Shown here one piece after another: positions 6,971 through 15,046 of a stretch of 64,000 nucleotides of DNA. The DNA comes from Atopobiaceae bacterium UBA1367 (GTDB taxonomy: Bacteria > Actinomycetota > Coriobacteriia > Coriobacteriales > Atopobiaceae). The stretch is taken from contig DBRN01000009.1 of NCBI GenBank assembly GCA_002305995.1, positions 1-64,000 of the forward strand, written 5' to 3'. A program made the position numbers and the translations under genes. The stretch's first letter is position 1. Each line of letters starts with the position of its first letter. The notes under the pieces are model-generated. The model ran no database searches. It worked only from the letters and a program-made list of their open reading frames with translations, and was not told where the DNA came from.

Positions 6971-6993
6971 GGGCCCAGGTCAGCCCTGGGCCC
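6971..6993. terminator. Hairpin downstream of the DUF523-PNP gene
   Basis: GGGCCCAGG (6971-6979) pairs with CCTGGGCCC (6985-6993) over a 5-nt loop. It is placed between the stop of the minus gene at 7106 and the tRNA promoter; no T-run. Confidence 0.5.
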
Positions 6994-7105
6994 TGGTCAT
7001 CACGCCCTCGGTCGTCGACATCCGCTCAGCCGATCGCTCAGATGCGGTGAGGCCATGCGCCCTGCGAACCCCCGCCACCGACTTCCATACCGACACGACC
7101 ACGAC

Positions 7106-8296
7106 CTACAGCAGGCGCAGCACCCCGCGCACCAGGCTCTCGAAGTCCTGCGCATGGAGCTGGGCCTCCTCCACCACGCTCTGATGCGTCACCAAGCCAT
7201 CACCCGCATAGTTGGCGGCAAGCGTGAGTCCCAGCACGTTCATGCCCAAGGCCCGGGCGGCGATGACCTCGCAGACCGTCGACATGCCCACATAGCTCAC
7301 GCCCATGCCCCGCAGCATACGCACCTCGGCAGGCGTCTCGAAGCTCGGGCCAAGCAGGCCCGCATAGACGCCCTCCTCCACGGCAATACCCAGGTCATCG
7401 GCAACGCCACGCGCTATGGCACGCAGGTAGGGGCTGTACGCGTCGGTCATCCCCACGAACGGGGTCTCCAGGCCGCGCAGCTCGCTGCTCCCTGCCAACG
7501 GGTTGGCCCCCGTGAGGTTGATGTGGTCGGTCAGGATGCCCAGGCCCTTGTGTGCGTTGCCGGGGATGGCTCCCGTCGCGCAGGCGAAGACGATGTCGCG
7601 GCAGCCGAGACGGTGCGCATGGCGAACTAGCGCGGTGACCTCGAGGGCAGAGTAGCCCTGGTAGAGATGGATGCGCCCGGGGTAGACCACCACGGGGACG
7701 TCGTCGACCGTGCCGACGGTCGCCTCGAAGCTGTGGCCAGGGATGGGTCGTGCGCCCTCGGGGAACCCGTCGATGTCGTGATAGTCGATGCGACGCACCG
7801 AATGCACGAGGGAGTGCAGGTGCCCGAGGCCCGTGCCGAGCACGACGGCCACGGGATGCTCGACCGACGGCCTGCAGCTCTCAACGACTTCCTCGGTCAC
7901 CATACAGACCCCCTCCTCCTCGAGAAGCTCGGCAAAGACCCCGTTGCCCCTCGTCAGCCCTCCAGAGTACGTCCCATCGTATACGAGCCCGACGCCACAG
8001 GACGGGCTCCTTGCCTTGAGCACGGCCAGCGGGGCGCCAGACGCACGCGCCACATCCAGGCACGCCTGAGCTCCCGACACAAAGGCGTCGGTGACATCGG
8101 TGCCATCGCGCAGCAGCACACGACCTCCCACGCGCTCGGCGGGAGGTCGCGGGATCTTGAGGCCGGCGGCGGCCTCGGGACAGAGTGGGTGCGCGTTCGT
8201 GCGTCCGGCCAGGCGACAGACCGCCGCGGAGGGTCTGCTGCCGCCATCGTAGCGGCAGCCCTCCCCCAGCAGGCAGGCGCTCACGACAACGTCCAC
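7106..8296 (-). CDS. DUF523 domain fused to purine nucleoside phosphorylase (396 aa)
   Basis: Residues 1 to about 130 are a DUF523 domain: VVSACLLGEGCRYDGG, then CPEAAAGLKIPRPPAE, then a GD/DGT segment and LKARSPSCG, keeping its conserved cysteines. The rest is a trimeric-type purine nucleoside phosphorylase: VVLGTGLGHL phosphate loop, GHSFEATVG, GRIHLYQGYS, LTDHINLTGANPL, GPSFETPAE (base-binding Glu) and VGMSTVCEVIAA. The usual TNAAG-type turn is altered to ACATGAIPG. The PNP part cleaves purine (deoxy)ribonucleosides with phosphate; the DUF523 role is unknown. Start chosen as GTG at 8296 after GCAGGAAC; the longer frame to 8353 runs into the upstream gene. It lies 19 bp after the membrane protein gene and probably shares its operon. 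Confidence 0.85.
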   Translation of the reverse strand: MDVVVSACLLGEGCRYDGGSRPSAAVCRLAGRTNAHPLCPEAAAGLKIPRPPAERVGGRVLLRDGTDVTDAFVSGAQACLDVARASGAPLAVLKARSPSCGVGLVYDGTYSGGLTRGNGVFAELLEEEGVCMVTEEVVESCRPSVEHPVAVVLGTGLGHLHSLVHSVRRIDYHDIDGFPEGARPIPGHSFEATVGTVDDVPVVVYPGRIHLYQGYSALEVTALVRHAHRLGCRDIVFACATGAIPGNAHKGLGILTDHINLTGANPLAGSSELRGLETPFVGMTDAYSPYLRAIARGVADDLGIAVEEGVYAGLLGPSFETPAEVRMLRGMGVSYVGMSTVCEVIAARALGMNVLGLTLAANYAGDGLVTHQSVVEEAQLHAQDFESLVRGVLRLL

Positions 8297-8315
8297 GGCC
8301 CGATCGTTCCTGCGC

Positions 8316-9218
8316 CTACGAGGCCAGCGAGGAGACCGCCAGGCTTGCCTCACAGAGAAGGCCGTTCACGAACTCCGTCCACTGGGTGACGGCGGCCGCC
8401 GCCTCGGCGCTGTGAAGCTGGTACGCGACGTTGTATGCCGTCTGGGCCGCCGCATAGGTGGCGGAGTCGGAGCGAACGTCGAACTCCTTCAGCGCGGTTG
8501 CGTAGGGACCCTCGTCGCTCGCCCAGATGCCATGCTCCGCATCCCACTCGTCCCCCGCCAGGGCGAGGATGTAGGCGGCATAGTCGGCGGAAGCCGTCTC
8601 GGACTTCCCGTCTGCGGGGGCAGCCGGCTGGGAGGGGGCCTCGGTCGCGGCGGTGACGACCTCCCCACGCAGCTTGGCCATCGCAGCCGACTCGCGCAGG
8701 CGTGCGGTCACCACCTCCTGGTCCATGGCGTAGGAGCTCGCCAGGCTGGCGATGTCATCGGTGCCAAAGGTCTCCGAGACGTACGTCGCAAGCTCCTCGT
8801 CGCTTATCGAGATCCCCCTGCGATCGACCTCCCGCATGACGATCGCCGTGCGGGCGGCGGAGATCACGCTCTCGGTCGACGGCATGACGTAGGTTCCGTC
8901 CGCATTGCGCGCGGCGTCGAGCGAGCTCTCCTGGAAAAGCGCCTCGCGTGCCGTGACCTCGTACGTCTCGTCCCCCATGACGTAGGTGGCGACCACGCTG
9001 TCCAGCTCGGACTCGCGAATGGAGGTCCTGCCGCCGAGGGTCCCGAAGTTGATGGGCTGAAGAACCAGGTAGTGGCCCACATAGAAGCCGCCGATCGCGG
9101 CGGCGAGCAGCAGCGCGATCCACACCAGCGTGGGAACGCGTGGCCCATGGTTATGACGAGGTGCCTCGTACACCTCGGCGTGTGCCAGCGAGGCAGCCTC
9201 TTCGACCTGGTCAGACAT
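8316..9218 (-). CDS. Single-pass membrane-anchored extracytoplasmic protein (300 aa)
   Basis: Not a family I can name with confidence. A hydrophilic N-terminus (about 25 aa) precedes one hydrophobic helix (TLVWIALLLAAAIGGFYVG, residues about 30-50), then an Ala/Glu-rich helical exterior domain. The arrangement of helices after the anchor (SELDSVVATYVMGDETYEVT, later ISISDEELATYVSETFG) recalls the SurA/PrsA N-terminal chaperone fold without a parvulin domain. Start at M5 of the longest frame is preferred because GGGGGATGCC precedes it. That ATG lies inside the end of the HEAT-like gene (8-bp overlap), so translation is probably coupled. Confidence 0.6.
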   Translation of the reverse strand: MSDQVEEAASLAHAEVYEAPRHNHGPRVPTLVWIALLLAAAIGGFYVGHYLVLQPINFGTLGGRTSIRESELDSVVATYVMGDETYEVTAREALFQESSLDAARNADGTYVMPSTESVISAARTAIVMREVDRRGISISDEELATYVSETFGTDDIASLASSYAMDQEVVTARLRESAAMAKLRGEVVTAATEAPSQPAAPADGKSETASADYAAYILALAGDEWDAEHGIWASDEGPYATALKEFDVRSDSATYAAAQTAYNVAYQLHSAEAAAAVTQWTEFVNGLLCEASLAVSSLAS

Positions 9219-9795
9219 GGCATCCCCCATCCTGGGCGACGGTGATGATCTGCGCCGAGTAGCCCTTTATGAAGCTCTGGCCGTTCTTGGCGTCAAAGCT
9301 CACGCGCCCGACAAGCGCGTCGCGCGCCGCTCCGGAGAGATCCCCACGGGCGAACTCAAGCAGCGCGATCAGCATGTCGTGATACTCCGGATCACCGTGG
9401 TAGCACTGCACGGCCTCATCGAGCAGGGGCCACACGAGATCGGAATGACGAGGTGCGGAGGCACCCAGGCGGCACAGGAATCGAAAGGCGGCCAGCCTGA
9501 CCGTTGCCGAGCCCTCGTCGAACAGCGACGCCTCGGCGCCCTCGTAGCCCCCCTCGACGGCGTCGGCATCGATGAGGGCAAGCTCTCCCAGCGCATCGAA
9601 GATCTCCCAGCGCGTCTGGGCCTCCGGTCGGTACAGAGAGTCGATCAGCTCCCCCACGAAGGGACGCAGCGAGGTCACGTCCTCATGAGCCACACGCGCG
9701 ATCTGGTGCGCCGCCTCCTGGCGGGAGCGCCTGCGTGCGGCGCCAAGGGTGCTCACGAGATGGTCGATGCTGGGCGTGACAGACTCGCGTGCCAT
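9211..9795 (-). CDS. HEAT-repeat-like helical protein (194 aa)
   Basis: An all-helical protein with repeated helix pairs that resemble HEAT/armadillo repeats (ARRRSRQEAAHQIARVAHED; TRWEIFDALGELALIDAD; ATVRLAAFRFLCRLGASAP). No signal peptide or membrane segment. Probably a scaffold or adaptor; no catalytic motif. First gene of a tight minus-strand run with the membrane protein and DUF523-PNP genes; its stop overlaps the next start. The specific partner is unknown. Confidence 0.6.
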   Translation of the reverse strand: MARESVTPSIDHLVSTLGAARRRSRQEAAHQIARVAHEDVTSLRPFVGELIDSLYRPEAQTRWEIFDALGELALIDADAVEGGYEGAEASLFDEGSATVRLAAFRFLCRLGASAPRHSDLVWPLLDEAVQCYHGDPEYHDMLIALLEFARGDLSGAARDALVGRVSFDAKNGQSFIKGYSAQIITVAQDGGCHV

Positions 9796-9813
9796 GGCAG
9801 TCTCCCCTCCTGA

Positions 9814-10590
9814 CTACTCCGAGAAGCCGTCGACCATGATGGTCCCGCTCCTGGGATCCTGGTGTATGTCGATGAGGCCAAGCTTCGCTGCCTCGCGCAA
9901 CAGGTTGCTGAACGAGCGATACCCATAGCTGCGCTCGCTGAACTGGGGGCGCTTGCGCCTCATGGTGTCTTTGAGGCGCGAGGCGAGGATGGCGCTGTCG
10001 CTCTCGCCCTGCAGGGCGTCGATGGTCTCGAAGAGCAGCTGGTAGCAGGGGTACTTGTCGGCGGCGACCTTGCCCTCGAACGAGGGGATGCCGCCGGTGC
10101 TCACGATGTCCTCGTAGAAGATGAACTCGTCGCAGACCTCGGTGAGCAACGAGCTGGTGGCCTCCTTCATGCCCACGCCGATCACCGTCTTGCCGAACTC
10201 CTTGAGCTTGGAGACCAGCGGCGAGAAGTCGGAGTCGCCCGAGAGGATGGCGAAGGTGTCGATGTGGTCCTTGGTGAGGCAGATCTCCATGGCATCGACG
10301 GCAAGGCGGATGTCAGCGGAGTTCTTGCCCGTGAACGCGCGGTCGGGGATCTCGATCAGCTCGATGCCCAGCTCGTGCAGCGGCGTGATCGCATCGGCAA
10401 AGCGCTGCCAGTCGCAGTAGGCACGCTTGGCAGTGATGCGGCCCTTGTCCACAAGGCGCTCCAGGATGCGCTTGACGTCGGGCATGGGCCCGACCTCCTG
10501 ATGCCCGTTGCGCTTGCGCCTTCCCGTTCCGAGGGCAAGGTTCTCGTAGTCGATGAGCACTGCCATCGAACGCTGGGTTGTGTCACTCAT
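9814..10590 (-). CDS. NYN-domain (LabA/DUF88) protein with C-terminal OST-HTH/LOTUS domain (258 aa)
   Basis: Residues about 8-165 are a NYN/PIN-like nuclease domain: MAVLIDYENLAL (first Asp), NSADIRLAVDAMEICL, and FAILSGDSDFSPLV (Asp cluster), all acidic residues kept. Residues about 185-255 match a LOTUS/OST-HTH module (RKRPQFSERSYGYRSFSNLL), which binds RNA in known cases. The domain pair suggests an RNA-processing nuclease. Start at 10590 follows GAGAGGAACC; the longer in-frame extension has no ribosome site. 18 bp upstream of the HEAT-like gene, so probably co-transcribed. Confidence 0.87.
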   Translation of the reverse strand: MSDTTQRSMAVLIDYENLALGTGRRKRNGHQEVGPMPDVKRILERLVDKGRITAKRAYCDWQRFADAITPLHELGIELIEIPDRAFTGKNSADIRLAVDAMEICLTKDHIDTFAILSGDSDFSPLVSKLKEFGKTVIGVGMKEATSSLLTEVCDEFIFYEDIVSTGGIPSFEGKVAADKYPCYQLLFETIDALQGESDSAILASRLKDTMRRKRPQFSERSYGYRSFSNLLREAAKLGLIDIHQDPRSGTIMVDGFSE

Positions 10591-10740
10591 GTGGTGCAGG
10601 TTCCTCTCGTTATGGCTCGGCGCGTGGCACGCCGGGCCTCTCGTTGTGATGGGCGACGTGACAGGGCATGGGACCTGGTGCGGGCATCGACGCCGCACGC
10701 CTCGGATCCCCTCATGCCGTGCCCGTCGCTGACGCGGCGA

Positions 10741-11775
10741 CTACGCACCACGGACCTTGCGCGCGATGCGGTCGGTGAGCGAGAGCTTCTCGCGCCGATC
10801 GCTGCCCCAGAACGCCACGGCGACCATGCCCGGCCCTACGTGGCAGCCGATGACCGGAGAGATGGAGCTGCGCATGATGACCACGTCCTCGCAGCCCTTC
10901 TCCTTGCGGATCTGGGCCTCGAGCCAGTCGGCGTCCTTCTCGGCGTCGGCCGACGCGATGCCGATGGGCAGCATGCGGTCGTGGCCGTAGTTCTCGCGAA
11001 AGTCCTGCAGGATGGCACGCAGGGCCTTCTTGCGACCACGGCACATGCCCCGCAGGGACAGCGCGCCCGTGCGGTCGTACGTGAGCTCGGGCTTGATGTC
11101 GAGCTTACCCCCCACGTTGGCGGCGGTGGGTGGGATGCGTCCGCCGAGGCTCAACCAGTGCAGGCTGTCGAGCGTGAAGTAGCCCTGCACGAAGTAGCGC
11201 GCGTCCTTGGCCCAGCAGTGGAGCTCCTCGGGCGTGAGGCCCTCGGCGGCCTGGCGCACCACCTCGATGGCCAGCAGCTGGCCGGCCAGCGACGGGCAGA
11301 GGTTGTCGAGCACGTAGATCTTCGACTCGGGATGGGACGCCATCACCGCCTCTGCCGCCTGGCGGGCGGAGTCGATGGATGAGGAGAGGCCGCCGGTGAA
11401 GCCCAGGTAGAGTATGGGCAGGCCCTCGGCGATCTCCTCCTCGAAGACCTCCATGTAGCGACCAGGGGTCACGGCGGCGGTCGTGATGCGCAGGTCGGGA
11501 TTCTTGCGCATGAACTCGTAGAAGTCGTGCGGATCGCGGGTTGCCCACATGTCGTCGACGAACTCGCCCTCGGGCGTCACGTAGCTGAAGGGGATGACGC
11601 GCACGCCCAGGCGATCGGCCACCGCAGGCGCGAAGTCTGCCGGCGAGTCGACGATGATCTTGCAGGTACGCTTTCTATGATACGCCCGACCGACATGCGA
11701 GACGTCATCAGGGGCGACAAGCTGGTCGAGGGGATCAGTGCCGCCAACGACGTCCGAGGTGACATCCTGCTCCAT
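10741..11775 (-). CDS. DegV family protein with N-terminal extension (344 aa)
   Basis: DegV/EDD-fold proteins bind fatty acids; in Gram-positives some (FakB) present fatty acids to a kinase. KIIVDSPADF begins the fold at about residue 39. The fatty-acid site motifs TAAVTPGRY, GFTGGLSSSIDSA and SLHWLSLGGRI are present. The first ~38 residues are an unusual leader with no signal features, and the ribosome site before 11775 is weak, so an internal start near residue 35 is possible. No fakA-like kinase is in the window. A second DegV protein is at 36832-37704. Confidence 0.82.
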   Translation of the reverse strand: MEQDVTSDVVGGTDPLDQLVAPDDVSHVGRAYHRKRTCKIIVDSPADFAPAVADRLGVRVIPFSYVTPEGEFVDDMWATRDPHDFYEFMRKNPDLRITTAAVTPGRYMEVFEEEIAEGLPILYLGFTGGLSSSIDSARQAAEAVMASHPESKIYVLDNLCPSLAGQLLAIEVVRQAAEGLTPEELHCWAKDARYFVQGYFTLDSLHWLSLGGRIPPTAANVGGKLDIKPELTYDRTGALSLRGMCRGRKKALRAILQDFRENYGHDRMLPIGIASADAEKDADWLEAQIRKEKGCEDVVIMRSSISPVIGCHVGPGMVAVAFWGSDRREKLSLTDRIARKVRGA

Positions 11776-11805
11776 GCTGCTCTCAATCTCTGGGGAGGAC
11801 GCCCT

Positions 11806-12402
11806 CTATTTGCCGTCCTCGCTTTCGATACGCGGCTTGATTATGCCATAGCCACCATTATGACGGTGGTATATCACATTGACGAGGCCGGTCGTCGCAT
11901 TCTCGAAAACATAGAAATCGTGGCCGAGGAGATCGGTCTGGACGAGGGCCTCCTCCTCGGTCATGGGAGTGAGGTCGATGAGCTTCTCGCGCACGAGCTG
12001 GTCGTCCTCCTCCGCCGGCTCGACGAGCTGCTCGAGGTTCTCCGCGGTAACCGCCTCGAGCTCGGGATGGGACAGGCCGAGCCCACCGCGCTTGCGCCTG
12101 TCGATGACCTTGGTCTTGTACTTCCGGAGCTGCCTGGTGACCTTCTCGGAGGCCTCGTCGATGGCAGCGTACATGTCGGCGGAGCTCGAGGTCACGCGCA
12201 CGACGCTGTCGCGGACGAACACCGTGACCTCACAGGTCTTGCGCTCGGGGTTGGACGGGTTCTTGTCCACCCTCAGCACCACGTCGCAGCTCATCGGCTG
12301 AATGTCAAAGACGTGCAATGCGCTGCCAACCTTGTCGGTCACCCTATCGCGCATCCCGTCGCTGACGCTGACCCTGCGACCCGAGATCTTGATATCGACC
12401 AT
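11806..12402 (-). CDS. hpf: Ribosome hibernation promoting factor, long form (198 aa)
   Basis: The N-terminal HPF/YfiA ribosome-binding domain (VDIKISGRRVSVSDGMRDRV, then VRVDKNPSNPERKTCEVTVF-like strands) is joined by a charged linker to the C-terminal dimerisation domain (LDPMTEEEALVQ-like VTPMTEEEALVQTDLLGHDF, then NVIYHRHNGGYGIIKP). It drives 100S ribosome dimer formation in stationary phase. Start at 12402 has GAGGAGG 7 nt upstream. It is 30 bp before the DegV gene and may be co-transcribed. Confidence 0.93.
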   Translation of the reverse strand: MVDIKISGRRVSVSDGMRDRVTDKVGSALHVFDIQPMSCDVVLRVDKNPSNPERKTCEVTVFVRDSVVRVTSSSADMYAAIDEASEKVTRQLRKYKTKVIDRRKRGGLGLSHPELEAVTAENLEQLVEPAEEDDQLVREKLIDLTPMTEEEALVQTDLLGHDFYVFENATTGLVNVIYHRHNGGYGIIKPRIESEDGK

Positions 12403-12630
12403 CGATGCCCTCCTCAGTTGCGTATACGATCCATGGAAGCCGTCCGGCTGAAGATCTTGTGTCAAGTACATACCCAAACATTATCCCATGCCATGCCTAT
12501 TCGCCGAGTGGCGCATCGCCGCAGCGCCGTCAGGGGCCGACTCGGCAAGCGGTCATCGGCACGTCGGCGCCTGGCGCATGCCGTACCCCAGGTGTGGCAC
12601 GTCAGGCGGCGCTGCTCTGGAGCGGGCTGC

Positions 12631-13689
12631 CTAGACGCTCGTGATGGCGTTGGAGCCTGCCTCCGAGCCGTCGCTGGAGCTCTCCGTGCCTTGCCCGGAC
12701 GCGGTGGTAGAGGCATCGGCGTCGCCCTTGGGAACATCCTTGATCTGGGAGTCGGTGGTGAGCACGGGCATCGAGCCGACCCAGCGAGCCCTGGTGGACT
12801 CGAGCACGCCGTTCTGGGAGATGGCCTCGAAGGCCGTGTGAACCTGCGAGGCAAGCTCGTCGTTGGATGTGAGGACCGCGACACCGGACGTCTCGGGAGG
12901 CTCGAGGGAGCCCGCGAACGAGATGCCGCCCTTGAGGGCAGCCAGGTAGGCGCCGGGATACGCCTCGCACAGCACGTAATCGACCTCGCCCGCCGCAAGC
13001 GCGTCAAAGGCCTCGTTGAGGTTGACGTAGCCCTTTTGGCTCATCTTGAGGGCCGTCTGGTTGAGGACGGTCTCGGACACCGATCCACCCTGAACCCCCA
13101 CGCTCTTGCCGCCGAGGTCGGTCACCGCGGGGACGGATGACTCGCCGCGCTGGAAGAAGCAGGCCGCAGACTCGACATAGACTCCCGCAACGGAGATGTG
13201 ATCGGGATTGTCGGTCGTGCTGCCCATGATGACGTCGCACTCGGAGCCCAGCGACGACTCGTCGGTGACAGGGACGAACCGGACGCGCAGGCCAAGCTCG
13301 CTGGCCAGGGCCGCAGCGACATCGACATCAAGACCGTAGATGCTTCCACCCTCCCCCTCGACGCAGAGCGGCGCCATCGAGGAGGAGACCTTGACGCCTG
13401 CCGTCAGGTAGCCGGGCTGGACGAGCGCGCTCTCGTCGACCGTGGAGGCCTTGCCGCCCAAGGTCGTCTGACGGGCCTCATCCACCGACGTGGTCACGCC
13501 GATGGGAAGCGTGATCCGGGGAAGGTTCAGGCCGGAGAGATCGATGTCCGGCAGGTTGATGGAGGAAGGTGTGGGGAGGTCTATGGGAACCTCCACGTTG
13601 ACGAAGGGAATCGTGCAACCCGAAAGGGTCATCGCGACGGCAAGCGCGACAATCGTGGCCCGAACCGTCTTCCGGCTCCTCTGTCCCAT
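12631..13689 (-). CDS. Orphan family-3 solute-binding lipoprotein (352 aa)
   Basis: Signal peptide with lipobox (MTLSGC, Cys about residue 25) at the N-terminus, then about 70 Pro/Ser/Leu-rich residues, then a periplasmic-binding-protein type 2 domain (AGVKVSSSMAPLCV, YGLDVDVAAALASELG, GGKSVGVQGGS, LNEAFDALAAGEVDYVLCEA). A Ser/Gly/Asp-rich tail of about 35 residues ends it. It should bind an amino acid or similar ligand on the outer face of the membrane. No permease or ATPase adjoins; it may serve a distant transporter or a receptor. Start at 13689 has AGGAGG upstream. Confidence 0.85.
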   Translation of the reverse strand: MGQRSRKTVRATIVALAVAMTLSGCTIPFVNVEVPIDLPTPSSINLPDIDLSGLNLPRITLPIGVTTSVDEARQTTLGGKASTVDESALVQPGYLTAGVKVSSSMAPLCVEGEGGSIYGLDVDVAAALASELGLRVRFVPVTDESSLGSECDVIMGSTTDNPDHISVAGVYVESAACFFQRGESSVPAVTDLGGKSVGVQGGSVSETVLNQTALKMSQKGYVNLNEAFDALAAGEVDYVLCEAYPGAYLAALKGGISFAGSLEPPETSGVAVLTSNDELASQVHTAFEAISQNGVLESTRARWVGSMPVLTTDSQIKDVPKGDADASTTASGQGTESSSDGSEAGSNAITSV

Positions 13690-14052
13690 CTCAACATCCT
13701 CCTCGCTCGTGCGCGACGTCCGTGCCCCACGACGGACCGACTGCATGTCTCACCCAGCTGACCTGGTCTTTGACCCCACACTCGCGCACCGGGACGGTCG
13801 CTCGGGACGCCGTGGCGCCCTCACTACTGGCCCTCTCGCCCGCGAGGCCGAATGCCTCTCGTGTATGACGGGCGGTGCGGCTTACCTCTAGGACGAGCCA
13901 TGATCGTCACCACGCGCACGCGGTGGCTTACGTGGGTCCCTTCGGCCTCGTCTGCCCTGGACTAGGACGCCATCCTATGACGACCGCAACCACAGACCTG
14001 GGATGAGACGATTGGAAGTATACCAGCTATCGAGGCTGGCCGGCCGCGCACG
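13690..14052. other. Intergenic region, about 360 bp, no gene seen
   Basis: Contains the Shine-Dalgarno of the lipoprotein gene at its left edge and the 3' flank of comF at its right. No open frame with a plausible start, tRNA or clear hairpin was found. Confidence 0.5.
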
Positions 14053-14781
14053 TCACCAAACGCGGGCAAGGGCGCAGACAGTGACATCGGCGGCCCCCGC
14101 CTCGAGCAGCGCCTGCGTGCAGGCGCCGACCGAGGCGCCCGTGGTCACCACGTCGTCCGCAAGCAGCAGGTGGAGGCCTCCCACATCCTGCACCACCTCG
14201 ACAGTCCCCTCCAGGTTGCGCGCCCGCTCGCGCCTGCCCAACGTGCGCTGGTCTCGTCCCTCCTCGCGCACGAGCGCATCTGCCACCGGAAGGGAGAGGA
14301 GCCACGACAGCTCTCGCGTGACCAGCTCCATGTGATCGAAGCCCCGCCTGCGATACGCCGCCCTGGTGGCCGGCACGAAGCAGAGGGCGTCGAGCGCCAC
14401 GCGGTCGAAGCGTGGCCTCCCATCGTTGGCAGGCCACGCGGCCGCCTCATCGAGCGCACAGGCAATCGCCGCAGCGACCACCGGGGCGAGGCGCAGCTCG
14501 TGCGCATCCTTCAGGCAGGTTGCCAGACGCGCTCCCACCCCCTTGAGCGGCAGGGCGCAGACGCACGAGCGCACCAACCAGTCTCCCTTGCATTCCGTGC
14601 AGGTCAACGTGCCGAACGGCGCCCCGCAGGCGGGGCATGCCCATCGCTGGTCGATCCACGGCAGCGTGCCGCGGCACTCCTCGCACAGCAACTCGCCGGG
14701 ATGGTCGCATGCCACGCAGCGGGTCGGCCACAGCAGCTCCTGTGCTGACTCCACGGCCGCGGATAACTCAGGCACATGCAT
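14053..14781 (-). CDS. comF: ComF family protein: zinc finger plus phosphoribosyltransferase fold (242 aa)
   Basis: N-terminal cysteine pairs (TRCVACDHPG, LLCEECRG, ACPACGAPFG, CTECKG) form a zinc-binding region. The C-terminal half has the PRTase motif LLLADDVVTTGAS. ComFC-type proteins support DNA uptake during transformation in competent bacteria and are also kept in non-competent ones. Start at 14781 (MHVPELSA) is preferred; the longer frame to 15036 runs through the palindromic repeats and lacks a ribosome site. GAGGACG lies before the ATG. No other competence gene is nearby. Confidence 0.88.
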   Translation of the reverse strand: MHVPELSAAVESAQELLWPTRCVACDHPGELLCEECRGTLPWIDQRWACPACGAPFGTLTCTECKGDWLVRSCVCALPLKGVGARLATCLKDAHELRLAPVVAAAIACALDEAAAWPANDGRPRFDRVALDALCFVPATRAAYRRRGFDHMELVTRELSWLLSLPVADALVREEGRDQRTLGRRERARNLEGTVEVVQDVGGLHLLLADDVVTTGASVGACTQALLEAGAADVTVCALARVW

Positions 14782-14810
14782 GGGCGTCCTCGCGCTGCGA
14801 TCTGGACCAA

Positions 14811-14990
14811 CCTGCAGACAAATCGATTTGTAGGCGCACCTCTCGCGCTGAGTGGGCCCTTTCTCGCGTTTGTCTGTACTTTGGGAGGTAGTCGCTCCGA
14901 GAACAGGTCCACAGGCATCTCTTTTCTGCAGACAAATCGATTTGTAGGCGCATGTCCACACCTCACCTCCGAAAATGTACAGACAAAGTA
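14811..14990. repeat. Palindromic repeat locus A: two ACAAATCGATTTGT copies 114 bp apart
   Basis: Perfect 14-bp palindromes at 14818-14831 and 14932-14945, each in the larger block CTGCAG-palindrome-AGGCGCA. Between and after them lie two copies of a second motif in opposite orientation: TTTGTCTGTAC at 14869-14879 and GTACAGACAAA at 14977-14987. A related locus at 16888-17060 has the same 114-bp spacing. It lies between two minus-strand genes (upstream of comF). Confidence 0.75.
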
Positions 14991-15046
14991 TCTGCCCACA
15001 CGCTCCGCGCCCATCCCACTGCCCATACGCGGGCAACCGACACCGC

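Noticed and set aside
14782..15036. N-terminal extension of comF to 15036
   Set aside because: It would translate through the palindromic repeats, lacks a ribosome site, and adds residues unlike any ComF.
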